A DNA stretch of 64,000 nt from Fibrella aestuarina BUZ 2 (lineage in GTDB: Bacteria > Bacteroidota > Bacteroidia > Cytophagales > Spirosomataceae). Under the pieces are notes generated by a model that ran no database searches, was not told where the DNA came from, and was given only the letters and a program-made list of their open reading frames with translations. Shown here in pieces: positions 1-9,034 of this stretch. Positions within the stretch are counted from its first letter, which is position 1, and each line of letters opens with the position of its first letter. The stretch is taken from NCBI RefSeq assembly GCF_000331105.1, contig NC_020054.1:5238555-5302554 (forward strand), given 5' to 3'. The position numbers were made by a program, and so were the translations under genes.

Positions 1-253
1 ACGCTCATTGATCACGTAGTTGTGACTGCAAGTTAGGTTTGTCAGCGGTTGGTTGGCGTTGATACAAGTACGTACTGTCGGCGGAAGTTGGGCCTGTCGG
101 ACGCGATCCACGAATACGCTTTCTTTTTTGGCTTCTAGTGATAGAGCGGCAAGCAAGTATACAGAAGCAGTTTCCTCTACATCCTCGTCTGGTTTGATAC
201 TCTAACACTCTTTCGGCAAGTAACCCCTGCGGTCCATTCATCGCCACCTGCAA
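1..253 (-). pseudogene. unknown gene, apparently frameshifted, runs off the left edge
   Basis: Read on the minus strand, a frame begins at 253 (or at the Met at 241) just after the stop of the preceding gene and gives MNGPQGLLAERVLEY. Near 195-205 this frame turns into a Cys/Arg-rich, non-protein-like sequence. A second frame, open from about 203 to the window edge, reads like a normal protein (VEETASVYLLAALSLEAKK, then VFVDRVRQAQLPP). Skipping one base near GAGTATC joins the two into one plausible protein. I infer a single gene with a +1 frame break, either a real mutation or a sequencing error. Two separate short genes are possible. No family is recognised. Confidence 0.4.
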
Positions 254-259
254 CGCTAC

Positions 260-784
260 TTATTTTCGTGGCCGGTTATACCATCGGTACTCTTCCCACC
301 GCTTCAGCTTACGCCAAGCAGGGTCATAATCTTGGTCGGAACCACCTGTTTCGCCACGCCCACCTAACTCGAACAGTGTGCTTCTCAATGAGTCGATGCC
401 ATACTCATTTGTCGTTGTTGATGTAAAGCTCAAGGTGTTGTCATGAATGCCTATCGGCACAGTATAAAATTTGACGATGTCGAATTGTAGCTCACTGACA
501 TGCGTTAAATGTTGAAGCCGTTGAAGCTGCTCGTTCCGCAAAAGAGTTGCCTCTTGGTATTTGTGCTGTTGAAGAAAGACGTTTAGTTCTTGACTCAGTT
601 GAGTAACCTTGTCGGCATCGCAACCAAGGACATGGTTAACTTCCTCTAAAGAGCACAAAACAGGCAGATGGACAATCGCTTTTAGGTCAAGCGTTAGTCC
701 TGTTTGTCGCTCAAACTGCTGCTTGATACTCTTAAAGGTTGGTAAACCTTGAGCAAACTCGAATGAGTGATAGATAAAGCCCAT
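260..784 (-). CDS. hypothetical protein
   Basis: This 174-residue protein matches no family I recognise. It has no signal peptide or membrane segment. The middle (about residues 60-95) is rich in Gln, Leu and Glu and looks helical, possibly a short coiled coil. The C-terminus is charged and aromatic (RKLKRWEEYRWYNRPRK). The gene ends about 6 bases before the start of the frameshifted gene at 253, so the two probably form one transcription unit. Base composition is visibly poorer in G+C than dnaG and the genes after it, which hints at acquired DNA. The ATG at 784 is the first start in the frame. The coding call is fairly safe; the function is unknown. Confidence 0.6.
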   Translation of the reverse strand: MGFIYHSFEFAQGLPTFKSIKQQFERQTGLTLDLKAIVHLPVLCSLEEVNHVLGCDADKVTQLSQELNVFLQQHKYQEATLLRNEQLQRLQHLTHVSELQFDIVKFYTVPIGIHDNTLSFTSTTTNEYGIDSLRSTLFELGGRGETGGSDQDYDPAWRKLKRWEEYRWYNRPRK

Positions 785-1050
785 TGGTCGATTTTCCCAG
801 ATAGAGGTATTACGTCAAATTTGGTGTATCAGCGGAATGGTGCCGCGCCACAGCCACGTTTGTCAACAAGAATAAGAATTACCGCCAACTAAATTATCAT
901 TGAGTGTACGTCGACGTACTGTTTATGGACCTTTGCCAGCCCTACGCTTCGCAACCATAACCAATACTATATCGTTTTGCAACGGCTTTTGCCTAAGCCA
1001 ACGCTACAATCCTGTTAGCCTTATACGCCGGCTGAACGTGCGTATCGCCT

Positions 1051-1058
1051 TATCTTTG
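1051..1058 (+). promoter_or_regulatory. possible -7 box (TATCTTTG) for dnaG
   Basis: TATCTTTG fits the Bacteroidota -7 consensus TAnnTTTG and ends 4 bases before the dnaG ATG, so transcription would begin at or very near the start codon. No TTTG sits at the expected -33 position, which lowers confidence. Confidence 0.35.
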
Positions 1059-1062
1059 TTCT

Positions 1063-3162
1063 ATGCGTATCCCGGAGGAAACAGTTGAGCAGATTCGGCA
1101 GGCGGCCGATATTGTGGAGGTAGTGGGCGAGTTTGTGTCGTTGAAGCGACGCGGCAGCAATTACATTGCCTGTTGCCCGTTCCACAACGAGAAAACGCCT
1201 TCCTTCAACGTCAATCCGGCGCGGCAGATTTACAAGTGCTTCGGCTGCGGCAAAGCCGGTGACCCCGTCCGTTTTGTGATGGACGTAGAGAACCTTGGCT
1301 ATGGCGAGGCGCTGCGCTACCTGGCCAAGAAGTACAACATCGAGATTGAGGAACAGGAGGTTACGCCCGAAGAACAAAATCGCCAGACCGAGCGCGAAAG
1401 CCTCTATATCGCCCTCAACTACGCCAAAACGTTTTTCCAGGACCACCTGCTCAAAACCGACGAAGGGCGCGGCATTGGCCTCAGCTATTTCCGCGAACGG
1501 GGTTTTTCGGACCCCACCATCGCCGCCTTCGACCTCGGCTACAGCCCCGATAGCTGGGACGCGCTGCTCACCGATGCGCAGGCGAAAGGCTACAACCCCG
1601 ATGTGCTTGCCAAAGCGGGGCTTACCGTCACGCGGGAGGACTCTAAAAAAGTGTTCGATCGGTTCCGGGGGCGGGTCATGTTCCCGATCCACAACGTGTC
1701 GGGGCGGGTGATCGCCTTTGGGGCGCGGATTCTGAAAGCCGATCCCAAAGCGCCCAAGTACCTCAACTCACCAGAGACGGATGTCTACCACAAGAGTCAG
1801 GTGCTGTACGGCATTTTTCAGGCCAAGCAAACCATCCGGCAGGAAGACATCTGCTACCTCACCGAGGGCTACACCGATGTGATTTCGCTGCATCAGGCGG
1901 GGATCAAAAACGTGGTAGCCTCATCGGGTACGTCGCTCACCATCGAACAGATCCGGCTCATCAGCCGCTTCACGCAGAATGTAACCATCCTCTACGACGG
2001 CGACGCGGCGGGGGTCAAAGCGGCCCTGCGCGGCCTCGACATGGTGCTCGAAGAGGGCCTGAACGTGAGCGTGGCCACCTTCCCCGACAACGACGACCCC
2101 GACAGCTACGTCCGCAAGGTAGGGGCCGAGGCGTTCCGAACGTACCTGAAGGGCAACACCCAGAATTTTATTGCCTTCAAAACGGCGGCCCTCCTCCGCG
2201 ACGCCGGGGCCGACCCGTTCAAGCGGGCCGAGGTCATCACCGAGATCGTCGGCAGTATTTCGCGCATTCCCGACCCCATTAAGCGGCAGGTGTTTTTCCA
2301 GAGCACCGCCCAGCAACTGAAGGTCGACGAACAGACGCTGATTTCAGAGAGCAACCGCCTGATTCGGAAGCAGCGCGAAACGCAGATCAAGGATTACGAA
2401 CGGCAGCAGGAACGGGATGCCCGTCAGCACAACGTACCTGGCAACCGACCCCGCCCGTCGGGCCCGGAGTCGAGTGGGTACGTTCCCGATTTTCCGCCCG
2501 ACGATCTATTCAACGACCTACTCGATGAAGTGGGGATCGCGCCGTCGACGGGCCAAACCGAAACACAGCCCGCTACCACCCAGCCGGCGGCTAGCAACCT
2601 GCGGCCGCCCCTCGCCTATCAGGAAGAGGAATGCGTTCGGCTCTTGATGAACTACGGCACCCGCGAACTGGAGCCGGGCATTTCGCTTTGCCACTACATG
2701 CTCAGCGAACTGAACGACATCGACTTTCAGCATGCGCCCTACGACTTGATCCTGAACATTTTCCGGCAAGCGTTCAGCCAGGGCGACATCCTGACGGCCG
2801 ACGATTTTCTGCAAACGGGTCGGCCTCACCTGAGCGACCTGCCGCTGGAGCAGCGCAACAGCCTGCAATACGAGGCTATCAACATGACCACGCTGCGCTA
2901 CGAAATCAGCGAAAACTGGGAAGAGAAACACCAGATTTTCGTGCCCTCGGAGGAAGACACGGGCGTACTGGCCGAGGCAGCGTTTGGCAATATTTTGCGC
3001 CTGAAAAAACTGCTGGCCGAAGAGCGCATGCACGATCTGCTGCAACGCATCCGCACCGTCACCGACCCCGCCGAATCGGATCAGCTCATGGCCGACTACA
3101 TGCATTTCAAGCGCGTCGACGTGGAGATTGCCAAGCTGCTGGGCACCGTTATTTCGGGGTAA
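1063..3162 (+). CDS. dnaG: DNA primase DnaG
   Basis: DnaG synthesises the RNA primers for lagging-strand replication and is recruited by the replicative helicase. The 699-residue protein has the family layout. An N-terminal CHC2 zinc finger holds C38, H41, C59 and C62 (CPFH and CFGC). The catalytic core follows, then a TOPRIM domain with the acidic motif EGYTDV (E268) and DGDAAG (D312, D314). A Pro/Gln-rich linker covers about 445-510, and a C-terminal helicase-binding region ends in AKLLGTVISG. The start at 1063 puts the conserved IPEETVEQIR at the N-terminus. A diverged second copy of the last 31 codons lies at 4244-4336, after the next gene. The family call is certain. Confidence 0.97.
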   Translation: MRIPEETVEQIRQAADIVEVVGEFVSLKRRGSNYIACCPFHNEKTPSFNVNPARQIYKCFGCGKAGDPVRFVMDVENLGYGEALRYLAKKYNIEIEEQEVTPEEQNRQTERESLYIALNYAKTFFQDHLLKTDEGRGIGLSYFRERGFSDPTIAAFDLGYSPDSWDALLTDAQAKGYNPDVLAKAGLTVTREDSKKVFDRFRGRVMFPIHNVSGRVIAFGARILKADPKAPKYLNSPETDVYHKSQVLYGIFQAKQTIRQEDICYLTEGYTDVISLHQAGIKNVVASSGTSLTIEQIRLISRFTQNVTILYDGDAAGVKAALRGLDMVLEEGLNVSVATFPDNDDPDSYVRKVGAEAFRTYLKGNTQNFIAFKTAALLRDAGADPFKRAEVITEIVGSISRIPDPIKRQVFFQSTAQQLKVDEQTLISESNRLIRKQRETQIKDYERQQERDARQHNVPGNRPRPSGPESSGYVPDFPPDDLFNDLLDEVGIAPSTGQTETQPATTQPAASNLRPPLAYQEEECVRLLMNYGTRELEPGISLCHYMLSELNDIDFQHAPYDLILNIFRQAFSQGDILTADDFLQTGRPHLSDLPLEQRNSLQYEAINMTTLRYEISENWEEKHQIFVPSEEDTGVLAEAAFGNILRLKKLLAEERMHDLLQRIRTVTDPAESDQLMADYMHFKRVDVEIAKLLGTVISG

Positions 3163-3238
3163 ATCCGTGCTGTATCGGCACCCACCGGCCGGAGGGCGAC
3201 CGTTGTTGCCAAAACAAATACAGTCCTGATATGGTAAT

Positions 3239-3268
3239 CTACTGAGTCACTAACCCGACGCTCAGTAG
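3239..3268. repeat. short inverted repeat between dnaG and the DUF4239 gene
   Basis: Perfect 8-bp arms CTACTGAG (3239-3246) and CTCAGTAG (3261-3268) with a 14-base loop. No T-run follows, so this is not a standard terminator. Confidence 0.5.
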
Positions 3269-3287
3269 ACCGTCGTTTGCCTTACCT

Positions 3288-4139
3288 ATGACCGATCTGA
3301 CCAACGACGAAAGCGACCGACTCGTTGAAGACTGGATGATGTTTATGCGCTGGATGTACGATGTACCAACTTGGTTGTTGGCAATACTCATTATTGGGGC
3401 GTTTGTTAGTGTGGCCTTGCTGGGTTTGTTCATCACCCACCGACGTATTCACAAAAGCAGCCTTGCCACCGTCATCGACAATGGCACGGTGGGTTGGTTT
3501 TTTTCGGGCGTCTCGGTCCTGTACGGCCTTACCCTGGGGTTGATTACGGTGGCTACCTGGGGCAACTACGCTACGGCTACCGCCATTGCCTCCAACGAAT
3601 CAGCCGCCATTGCAGTGCTCTACCGCGATCTGATGGGCTATCCAGAACCTTTACAGGGTGAACTCCGGAATCGACTCAAGGCCTATACCCGCACCATCAT
3701 CGACCATTCCTGGCCGGCGCAGCAACAGGGTGCCATCAGCCTGAAAGAAACCAGTCGGCTCGATGAATTTCAGGATGCGTTTCTAAATGGGGAATCTCAG
3801 GCAGAGAGCCGGGCGATGCTCCACGCGGAAGCCCTTCGGGCCTTCAACCAGATGATCGAACTACGTCGTCAGCGCCTCGATTCCATCAAAGGCAACGTAC
3901 CCGGTGTACTTTGGAGCGTGGTGTTGATCGGCGCACTGGCCACGATTACGTTTTCCTTCTTTTTTCTGATCACCAATTTCAGCTTACACGCGACCATGAC
4001 CGGCATTTTGGCCGGGATGATTGGCCTGCTGATTTTTCTACTTGTGGTCCTGGATCATCCCTACTGGGGTGAAGTGAGCGTTACGCCGGAAGCCTATGAA
4101 TCGGTTTACACTACGCTGATGGACAGGGTGCGCAAGTAA
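3288..4139 (+). CDS. DUF4239 (bestrophin-like) membrane protein
   Basis: This 283-residue protein fits the DUF4239 family, which is related to bestrophin channels and has no settled function in bacteria. It has two hydrophobic segments near the N-terminus (about 28-50 and 68-90), a soluble helical middle and a C-terminal hydrophobic pair (about 203-255). Family signatures are the ASNESAAIAVLYRDLMGYPE region (about residues 100-120) and DHPYWGEVSVTPEAY near the end. It stands alone between dnaG and a duplicated dnaG tail, as if the gene had been inserted into the dnaG 3' end. G+C is lower than in dnaG. The family call is good; any transport role is inference. Confidence 0.8.
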   Translation: MTDLTNDESDRLVEDWMMFMRWMYDVPTWLLAILIIGAFVSVALLGLFITHRRIHKSSLATVIDNGTVGWFFSGVSVLYGLTLGLITVATWGNYATATAIASNESAAIAVLYRDLMGYPEPLQGELRNRLKAYTRTIIDHSWPAQQQGAISLKETSRLDEFQDAFLNGESQAESRAMLHAEALRAFNQMIELRRQRLDSIKGNVPGVLWSVVLIGALATITFSFFFLITNFSLHATMTGILAGMIGLLIFLLVVLDHPYWGEVSVTPEAYESVYTTLMDRVRK

Positions 4140-4243
4140 TCGGCATTGGTGCCGCCTACCTTACGAGCGAGGTGTTAGGGCTAACCAAGCAGCTACCCGG
4201 ACTTGATTTCATCCTTCGTAATCAACGACCGTTTACCGTCGGC

Positions 4244-4336
4244 GCCGAATCGGATCCGTTCCTAGCTGGTTACAGGCACCTTAAGTGCGCCTTCAGCGAG
4301 CTTGCCAAGCTGTTGGGTACCGTTATTTCAGGGTAA
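4244..4336 (+). pseudogene. relic copy of the dnaG 3' end (31 codons)
   Basis: In frame up to a TAA, this stretch translates to a protein collinear with the DnaG C-terminus (3070-3162). About 19 of 31 residues are identical, including AESD at the start and AKLLGTVISG at the end. The last 35 bases (4302-4336) match 3128-3162 at 32 of 35 positions, and all three differences are synonymous. The same frame stays open further upstream with only weak resemblance. It has no start codon or upstream domains, so it is a remnant and not a gene. It could come from a decayed second dnaG or from an insertion that brought its own 3' end. Confidence 0.8.
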
Positions 4337-4397
4337 AGGCGTTAGATGACCCGGTTGAGGGCCTTTCGGGAGGTATACTTCTTTCGCGTACTCAACC

Positions 4398-6050
4398 ATG
4401 AATCGACGATTGCTGCTGAAAACCGTAGCCGGTCTGGCTGCCATACACCCCCTTTCACGCCTGCCGGGCTGGGCCGCCCCCTACCGCACCCAACTGAGCG
4501 GTGAACCCATGGCTACGGGCAAATTCAAGCCGACTTGGGAATCCCTTCAGCAGTATGCCGTGCCCGACTGGTACCGCGACGCCAAGTTTGGCATCTGGGC
4601 CCACTGGGGCGCTCAATGCCAGCCCGAGCACGGCGACTGGTACGCCCGTAACATGTATGACGAGGGGGGCAACGACTATAAATTTCACGTCGAAAAATAC
4701 GGACACCCCTCCAAGGCGGGCTTCAAAGACGTGATTCATCAGTGGAAAGCCGAGAACTGGAACCCCGATCAGCTGCTGTCGCTGTACAAACGGGCGGGTG
4801 CCCAGTACTTTATGGCGATGGCCAACCACCACGACAACTTCGACAATTACGACAGCAAGTACCAGTCGTGGAACGCAACCCGGCTGGGTCCTAAGAAAGA
4901 CATCATCGGCGGCTGGGCCAAAGCGGCCCGTCAGCACAGTCTCCGGTTTGGCGTGAGCGTGCACGCTGCCCACGCCTGGACCTGGTACGAGACGGCCCAA
5001 CGGTCGGACAAGCAGGGCCCGCTGGCGGGCGTCCCCTATGACGGCAAGCTGACGAAAGCCGATGGCAAAGGCACCTGGTGGGAAGGCTACGACCCGCAGG
5101 AGCTCTACGCCCAGAACCACCCCCTGAGCGAAAACAGCCTCAAGACCAGTAGTATCCACCGGCAGTGGGAATGGGGCAACGGCGCCAACGTACCCCCGGC
5201 CGCCTACTGCGAAAAATTCTACAACCGCACCGTCGATCTGATCAATAAATACAGCCCGGACGTAGTCTATTTCGACGATACGGCACTCCCGCTATGGCCC
5301 ATCAACGACGCCGGCTTACGGATCGCCGCGCACCTCTACAACAGCAACATGAAACGCCATGGCGGTAAGTTGGAGGCGGTACTCAACGGGAAGATCCTGA
5401 CCCCCGAACAGCAGAAGTGCATGGTCTGGGACATCGAGCGGGGCCAGTCGAATCAGATCGAGCCGTTTGTGTGGCAAACCGACACCTGCATTGGCAGCTG
5501 GCACTACGACCGGCGCGTGTATGACAACAACCGCTACAAATCAGCGCAGACGGTTGTCCATACGCTGGCTGATGTCGTTAGCAAAAATGGCAACCTGCTG
5601 CTCAGCGTGCCCGTGCGCGCCGACGGCAGCATCGACGAAAAAGAAACGGCAATCGTAGAAGGCATCGCAGCCTGGATGGCCATTAACAAAGAGGCTATCT
5701 TCGGTACACGCCCTTGGCGGATATTCGGTGAAGGTCCGGCGCTGGAATCGGCGGCTCCGTTGAGTGCGCAGGGTTTTAACGAAGGTAAGGGCAAGCCGTT
5801 CGGGGCAGAAGACATTCGCTTTACCCGCAAAGGCAATACGCTCTACGCCATCGTGATGGGCTGGCCCGCCGATGGCCAGGTACGTATCAAAAGCCTGGGA
5901 ACCGCCGCGGCCCAATCCCCCGCCTATACCCACGTTAGTCTACTGGGTCATTCCGAGCCATTGCGCTTCACTCAAACGGCTGAGGCATTGACTGTCAGCC
6001 TCCCCAGCCAGAAACCCGGCGATTACGCCTATTGCCTCAAGCTAAGCTAG
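4398..6050 (+). CDS. exported alpha-L-fucosidase, GH29
   Basis: GH29 enzymes release terminal alpha-L-fucose from glycans by a retaining mechanism. The 550-residue protein starts with a twin-arginine-like signal (NRRLLLKTVAG, cleavage near WAA at about 27), so it probably acts in the periplasm or at the surface. The conserved N-terminal catalytic motif is WYRDAKFGIWAHWGA (about residues 55-70). The HHDNFDNYDSKYQSWNA block follows at about 143-160. VVYFDDTALPLWP near residue 290 probably carries the Asp nucleophile. A small C-terminal beta domain completes the fold. It stands alone, but fits the other glycan enzymes in the window. Exact substrate linkage cannot be read from the sequence. Confidence 0.9.
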   Translation: MNRRLLLKTVAGLAAIHPLSRLPGWAAPYRTQLSGEPMATGKFKPTWESLQQYAVPDWYRDAKFGIWAHWGAQCQPEHGDWYARNMYDEGGNDYKFHVEKYGHPSKAGFKDVIHQWKAENWNPDQLLSLYKRAGAQYFMAMANHHDNFDNYDSKYQSWNATRLGPKKDIIGGWAKAARQHSLRFGVSVHAAHAWTWYETAQRSDKQGPLAGVPYDGKLTKADGKGTWWEGYDPQELYAQNHPLSENSLKTSSIHRQWEWGNGANVPPAAYCEKFYNRTVDLINKYSPDVVYFDDTALPLWPINDAGLRIAAHLYNSNMKRHGGKLEAVLNGKILTPEQQKCMVWDIERGQSNQIEPFVWQTDTCIGSWHYDRRVYDNNRYKSAQTVVHTLADVVSKNGNLLLSVPVRADGSIDEKETAIVEGIAAWMAINKEAIFGTRPWRIFGEGPALESAAPLSAQGFNEGKGKPFGAEDIRFTRKGNTLYAIVMGWPADGQVRIKSLGTAAAQSPAYTHVSLLGHSEPLRFTQTAEALTVSLPSQKPGDYAYCLKLS

Positions 6051-6073
6051 TCCCAGGTACGTTATCGCACCAA

Positions 6074-6109
6074 CAAAAAGCCCCTGCCGTTACCAGCAGG
6101 GACTTTTTG
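6074..6109. terminator. bidirectional terminator between GH29 and dnaK
   Basis: Inverted arms around CCCTGC/GCAGGG are flanked by A-run and T-run, so the hairpin can terminate the plus-strand fucosidase gene and the minus-strand dnaK. Confidence 0.8.
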
Positions 6110-6111
6110 TT

Positions 6112-6144
6112 AAACCTATAAGGTTTTCGAAACCTTACAGGTTT
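6112..6144. repeat. 15-bp inverted repeat beside the terminator
   Basis: AAACCTATAAGGTTT (6112-6126) pairs with AAACCTTACAGGTTT (6130-6144) at 14 of 15 positions with a 3-base loop. It lies between the terminator and the dnaK stop. Confidence 0.6.
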
Positions 6145-6157
6145 TATACGTTCGTAT

Positions 6158-8095
6158 TTACTTCACTTCTTCATACGGCACGTCTGACACGTCGCTGTCG
6201 GTGGGTTGGCCGTTGCCGTTGGGCTGACCGCCACCCGGCTGACCACCAGCGAATCCATCCATCGGGTTGGCTCCGTCGGGTTGACCCTGCGTTGCCGCGT
6301 AGATCTCCTGCGAGGCGTTGTTCCAGGCAGTCGTCAGGCTGGCGAGCGCCGTTTCGATAGCAGCTACGTCGCGGGTGCCGTGCGCCGTGCGAAGCTGCCC
6401 AAGCGCGTCTTCGATGGCCTGTTTGTTACCAGCCGACAGTTTGTCGCCGTAATCTTTTAGTTGTTTCTCGGTCTGGAAAATCATCGAGTCGGCCTGGTTA
6501 ACCTTCTCAATTTTCTCTTTCTCGAGTTTATCGGCGGCTTCGTTGGCTTTTGCCTCTTCGCGCATCCGGTTGATCTCGGCGTCGGTCAAACCACTTGAGG
6601 CTTCGATCCGGATCTTCTGCTCTTTACCGGTGCCTTTGTCGCGGGCCGTTACGTTCAGGATACCGTTGGCATCCACGTCGAACGTCACCTCGATTTGGGG
6701 CACACCACGCGGTGCGGGCGGGATGTCGCTCAGGATAAACCGACCCAACTGGCGGTTCTGACCAGCCATTGGCCGCTCACCCTGCAACACGTTGATTTCT
6801 ACGCTCGGCTGGTTGTCGGATGCCGTTGAGAACACTTCCGTTTTCTTGCTCGGGATCGTCGTGTTCGACTCCACCATTTTGGTGAATACGCCGCCCATCG
6901 TTTCGATACCCAGTGACAGAGGAATTACGTCGAGCAGCAGTACGTCTTTTACTTCACCCGTCAAGACACCACCCTGAATGGCAGCACCAATGGCCACGGC
7001 TTCATCGGGGTTAACGGCTTTCGAGGGCTTCTTGCCAAACAGCTTCTCTACTTCTTCCTGTACTTTCGGAATCCGCGTTGACCCACCGACCAGAATCACT
7101 TCGTCGATCTGGCTGGCGCTCAGGCCTGAGTTTTTCAGCGCCCGGCGGCACGGCTCCAGACTCCGCTGAATCAGCGAATCGGCCAGTTGCTCAAACTTCG
7201 CGCGGGTCAGCGTCCGAACCAGGTGCTTCGGAATCCCATCGACCGGCATGATATACGGCAGGTTGATTTCCGTCGACGATGAGCTCGACAGCTCAATTTT
7301 CGCTTTCTCCGCGGCTTCTTTCAGGCGTTGGAGCGCCATCGGATCTTTCCGCAGGTCGATGCGCTCGTCGTTCAGAAACTCCTGCGCCAACCAGTTGATG
7401 ATCACCTGATCGAAATCGTCACCACCGAGGTGCGTATCGCCGTCGGTCGATTTTACTTCAAACACGCCATCACCCAATTCCAGAATCGAGATATCGAACG
7501 TACCGCCACCAAGGTCAAATACGGCGATCTTCATGTCCTTATCGGTCTTGTCGAGACCATAGGCCAGGGCCGCCGCGGTGGGTTCGTTGATAATCCGTTT
7601 TACGTCGAGACCAGCAATTTGGCCCGCCTCTTTGGTGGCCTGCCGTTCGGCGTCGTTAAAGTAAGCGGGCACCGTAATGACGGCTTCCGTTACGGTTTGG
7701 CCCAGGTAATCTTCGGCCGTCTGCTTCATCTTTTGCAGAATCAGCGCCGAAAGCTCCTGCGGCGTGTATTGCCGGTCGCCGATCTTCACGCGGGGGGTAT
7801 CGTTGGGACCCTTCTCCACGTTGTACGAGATCTGACCGAGCTCGTTTTGTACTTCGTTATACCGTTTACCCATGAACCGCTTGATCGAGTAGATCGTGTT
7901 CTGTGGGTTGGTGATGGCCTGGCGCTTGGCGGGATCGCCCACTTTCCGTTCGCCGTTGCCGTTGTCCATAAACGCCACCACTGAGGGCGTTGTGCGACGG
8001 CCTTCGCTGTTCGGAATTACCACCGGCTCGTTACCTTCCATAACGGCCACGCACGAGTTGGTTGTGCCTAAGTCAATGCCAATAATCTTTCCCAT
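6158..8095 (-). CDS. dnaK: molecular chaperone DnaK (Hsp70)
   Basis: DnaK binds exposed hydrophobic stretches of client proteins in an ATP cycle driven by DnaJ and GrpE. At 645 residues it has the usual length. The ATPase domain opens with [13 protein letters not shown] (about 4-16) and contains the phosphate-binding [12 protein letters not shown] and the adenosine motif [11 protein letters not shown]. The substrate-binding domain follows, then a helical lid and a Gly/Gln/Pro-rich disordered tail ending in EEVK, close to the usual EEVD/EEVK end. dnaJ and grpE are not beside it. I see no CIRCE operator upstream. Its 3' end faces the GH29 gene across a shared terminator. Confidence 0.98.
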   Translation of the reverse strand: MGKIIGIDLGTTNSCVAVMEGNEPVVIPNSEGRRTTPSVVAFMDNGNGERKVGDPAKRQAITNPQNTIYSIKRFMGKRYNEVQNELGQISYNVEKGPNDTPRVKIGDRQYTPQELSALILQKMKQTAEDYLGQTVTEAVITVPAYFNDAERQATKEAGQIAGLDVKRIINEPTAAALAYGLDKTDKDMKIAVFDLGGGTFDISILELGDGVFEVKSTDGDTHLGGDDFDQVIINWLAQEFLNDERIDLRKDPMALQRLKEAAEKAKIELSSSSSTEINLPYIMPVDGIPKHLVRTLTRAKFEQLADSLIQRSLEPCRRALKNSGLSASQIDEVILVGGSTRIPKVQEEVEKLFGKKPSKAVNPDEAVAIGAAIQGGVLTGEVKDVLLLDVIPLSLGIETMGGVFTKMVESNTTIPSKKTEVFSTASDNQPSVEINVLQGERPMAGQNRQLGRFILSDIPPAPRGVPQIEVTFDVDANGILNVTARDKGTGKEQKIRIEASSGLTDAEINRMREEAKANEAADKLEKEKIEKVNQADSMIFQTEKQLKDYGDKLSAGNKQAIEDALGQLRTAHGTRDVAAIETALASLTTAWNNASQEIYAATQGQPDGANPMDGFAGGQPGGGQPNGNGQPTDSDVSDVPYEEVK

Positions 8096-8311
8096 AATGT
8101 ATTGTCGTTCGGGTTGAACAGGTTCAGTCTGCTGACGACACCAACACCCGAATCATTCCTGCAAGCGTTTAGTTCGACAGTCTGTACACTCTCTATCAAG
8201 CCAAATGCCAGCTCGTTTGTTTGCTTTTTTTTATGCCAGATTGGCAGCGTTTTTTGCCTTAGTGGGCCAGTTAGTGCACGAGTTGGCAGGTGGCACTGAC
8301 AACCCTACAAC

Positions 8312-8340
8312 AAAAAACGCCGGAGGTGCTCCCCCGGCGC
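8312..8340 (-). terminator. terminator after the DUF937-like gene
   Basis: On the minus strand the stem CGCCGGGGGAG/CTCCGGCG is followed by a run of T, immediately downstream of the gene ending at 8363. Confidence 0.75.
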
Positions 8341-8362
8341 TTCGGTAATGTGTCGGAACGGC

Positions 8363-8908
8363 TTACTTGCCGCCAAAGAGCCCACCCAGCATACCGCCGA
8401 GGCCGCCCCCGCCGCCCATTTGGTTGCCGGCTACGCGCATCAGGTCGTTCATATCGAGTTTACCATCGGCCATTGCTGAAGAGGCCATGCCCATCCAGTC
8501 GGTGCCCTGCTGCCCCGTCGCGGCGCCCATGATGGTGTTGCCATCCACGCTGTTGTCGTTGGGGTCGGCGGCTTTATTCATGAGCTTGCCCAGCACGACG
8601 GGCACCAGCGCCCCGGCAATTGACATGGCTACCTGCGGCGAGATGCCCAGCTTTTCCATCAGGCCCTGCTGCACGTTTTCCTGAACGCCGTGGGTCACGG
8701 GGTTGTCCTGGATATTGCCACCGCCGTTTACGACCATGCCGAGCAGATTGCCCAGACCGCCGCCCTGCGCCTGTTGGGTGAGGCCACCCATCATACTTTG
8801 CACCACCGTTTCCATAGCGGTGTTGTTGTGCTGATTCGGGATAGCGGGATTATTTACGATCGCAGAGCCAGCGTTCTGCTGCACGAGGTTCATTAAGGTC
8901 TCAAACAT
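8363..8908 (-). CDS. DUF937-like protein
   Basis: This 181-residue protein resembles the DUF937/YidB-like group, whose function is unknown. Residues 1-80 carry repeated Gln/Asn/Gly stretches (VVQSMMGGLTQQAQGGGLG). The middle (about 85-120) has the family-like helical core ISPQVAMSIAGALVPVVLGKL. The end is a Gly-rich tail (GGGGGLGGMLGGLFGG). There is no signal peptide. It is followed by its own terminator and then dnaK, so it is probably a single-gene unit. The family assignment rests on the core motif and composition only. Confidence 0.65.
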   Translation of the reverse strand: MFETLMNLVQQNAGSAIVNNPAIPNQHNNTAMETVVQSMMGGLTQQAQGGGLGNLLGMVVNGGGNIQDNPVTHGVQENVQQGLMEKLGISPQVAMSIAGALVPVVLGKLMNKAADPNDNSVDGNTIMGAATGQQGTDWMGMASSAMADGKLDMNDLMRVAGNQMGGGGGLGGMLGGLFGGK

Positions 8909-9034
8909 GAGCTAGTAAGGATTATGTGTTTGTTCGGTTTGGTTAAGCGGATAAATGTAGAGAAGTTTCGGGCGGTATTAAGCCGGCCCCAACGTACCCA
9001 ACCTTTTTTAGTTCTTACTGTTTAACCAGCTGCT

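Noticed and set aside
900..1088. 62-codon frame before dnaG
   Set aside because: It overlaps the dnaG start, has no domain and no convincing start.
8096..8362. CIRCE operator or sigma-54 site before dnaK
   Set aside because: No GTTAGCACTC-N9-GAGTGCTAAC pair is present. TGCCAGATTGGCA (8233-8245) and TGGCAG-N5-TTTGC resemble such sites only in part and the second points away from dnaK.
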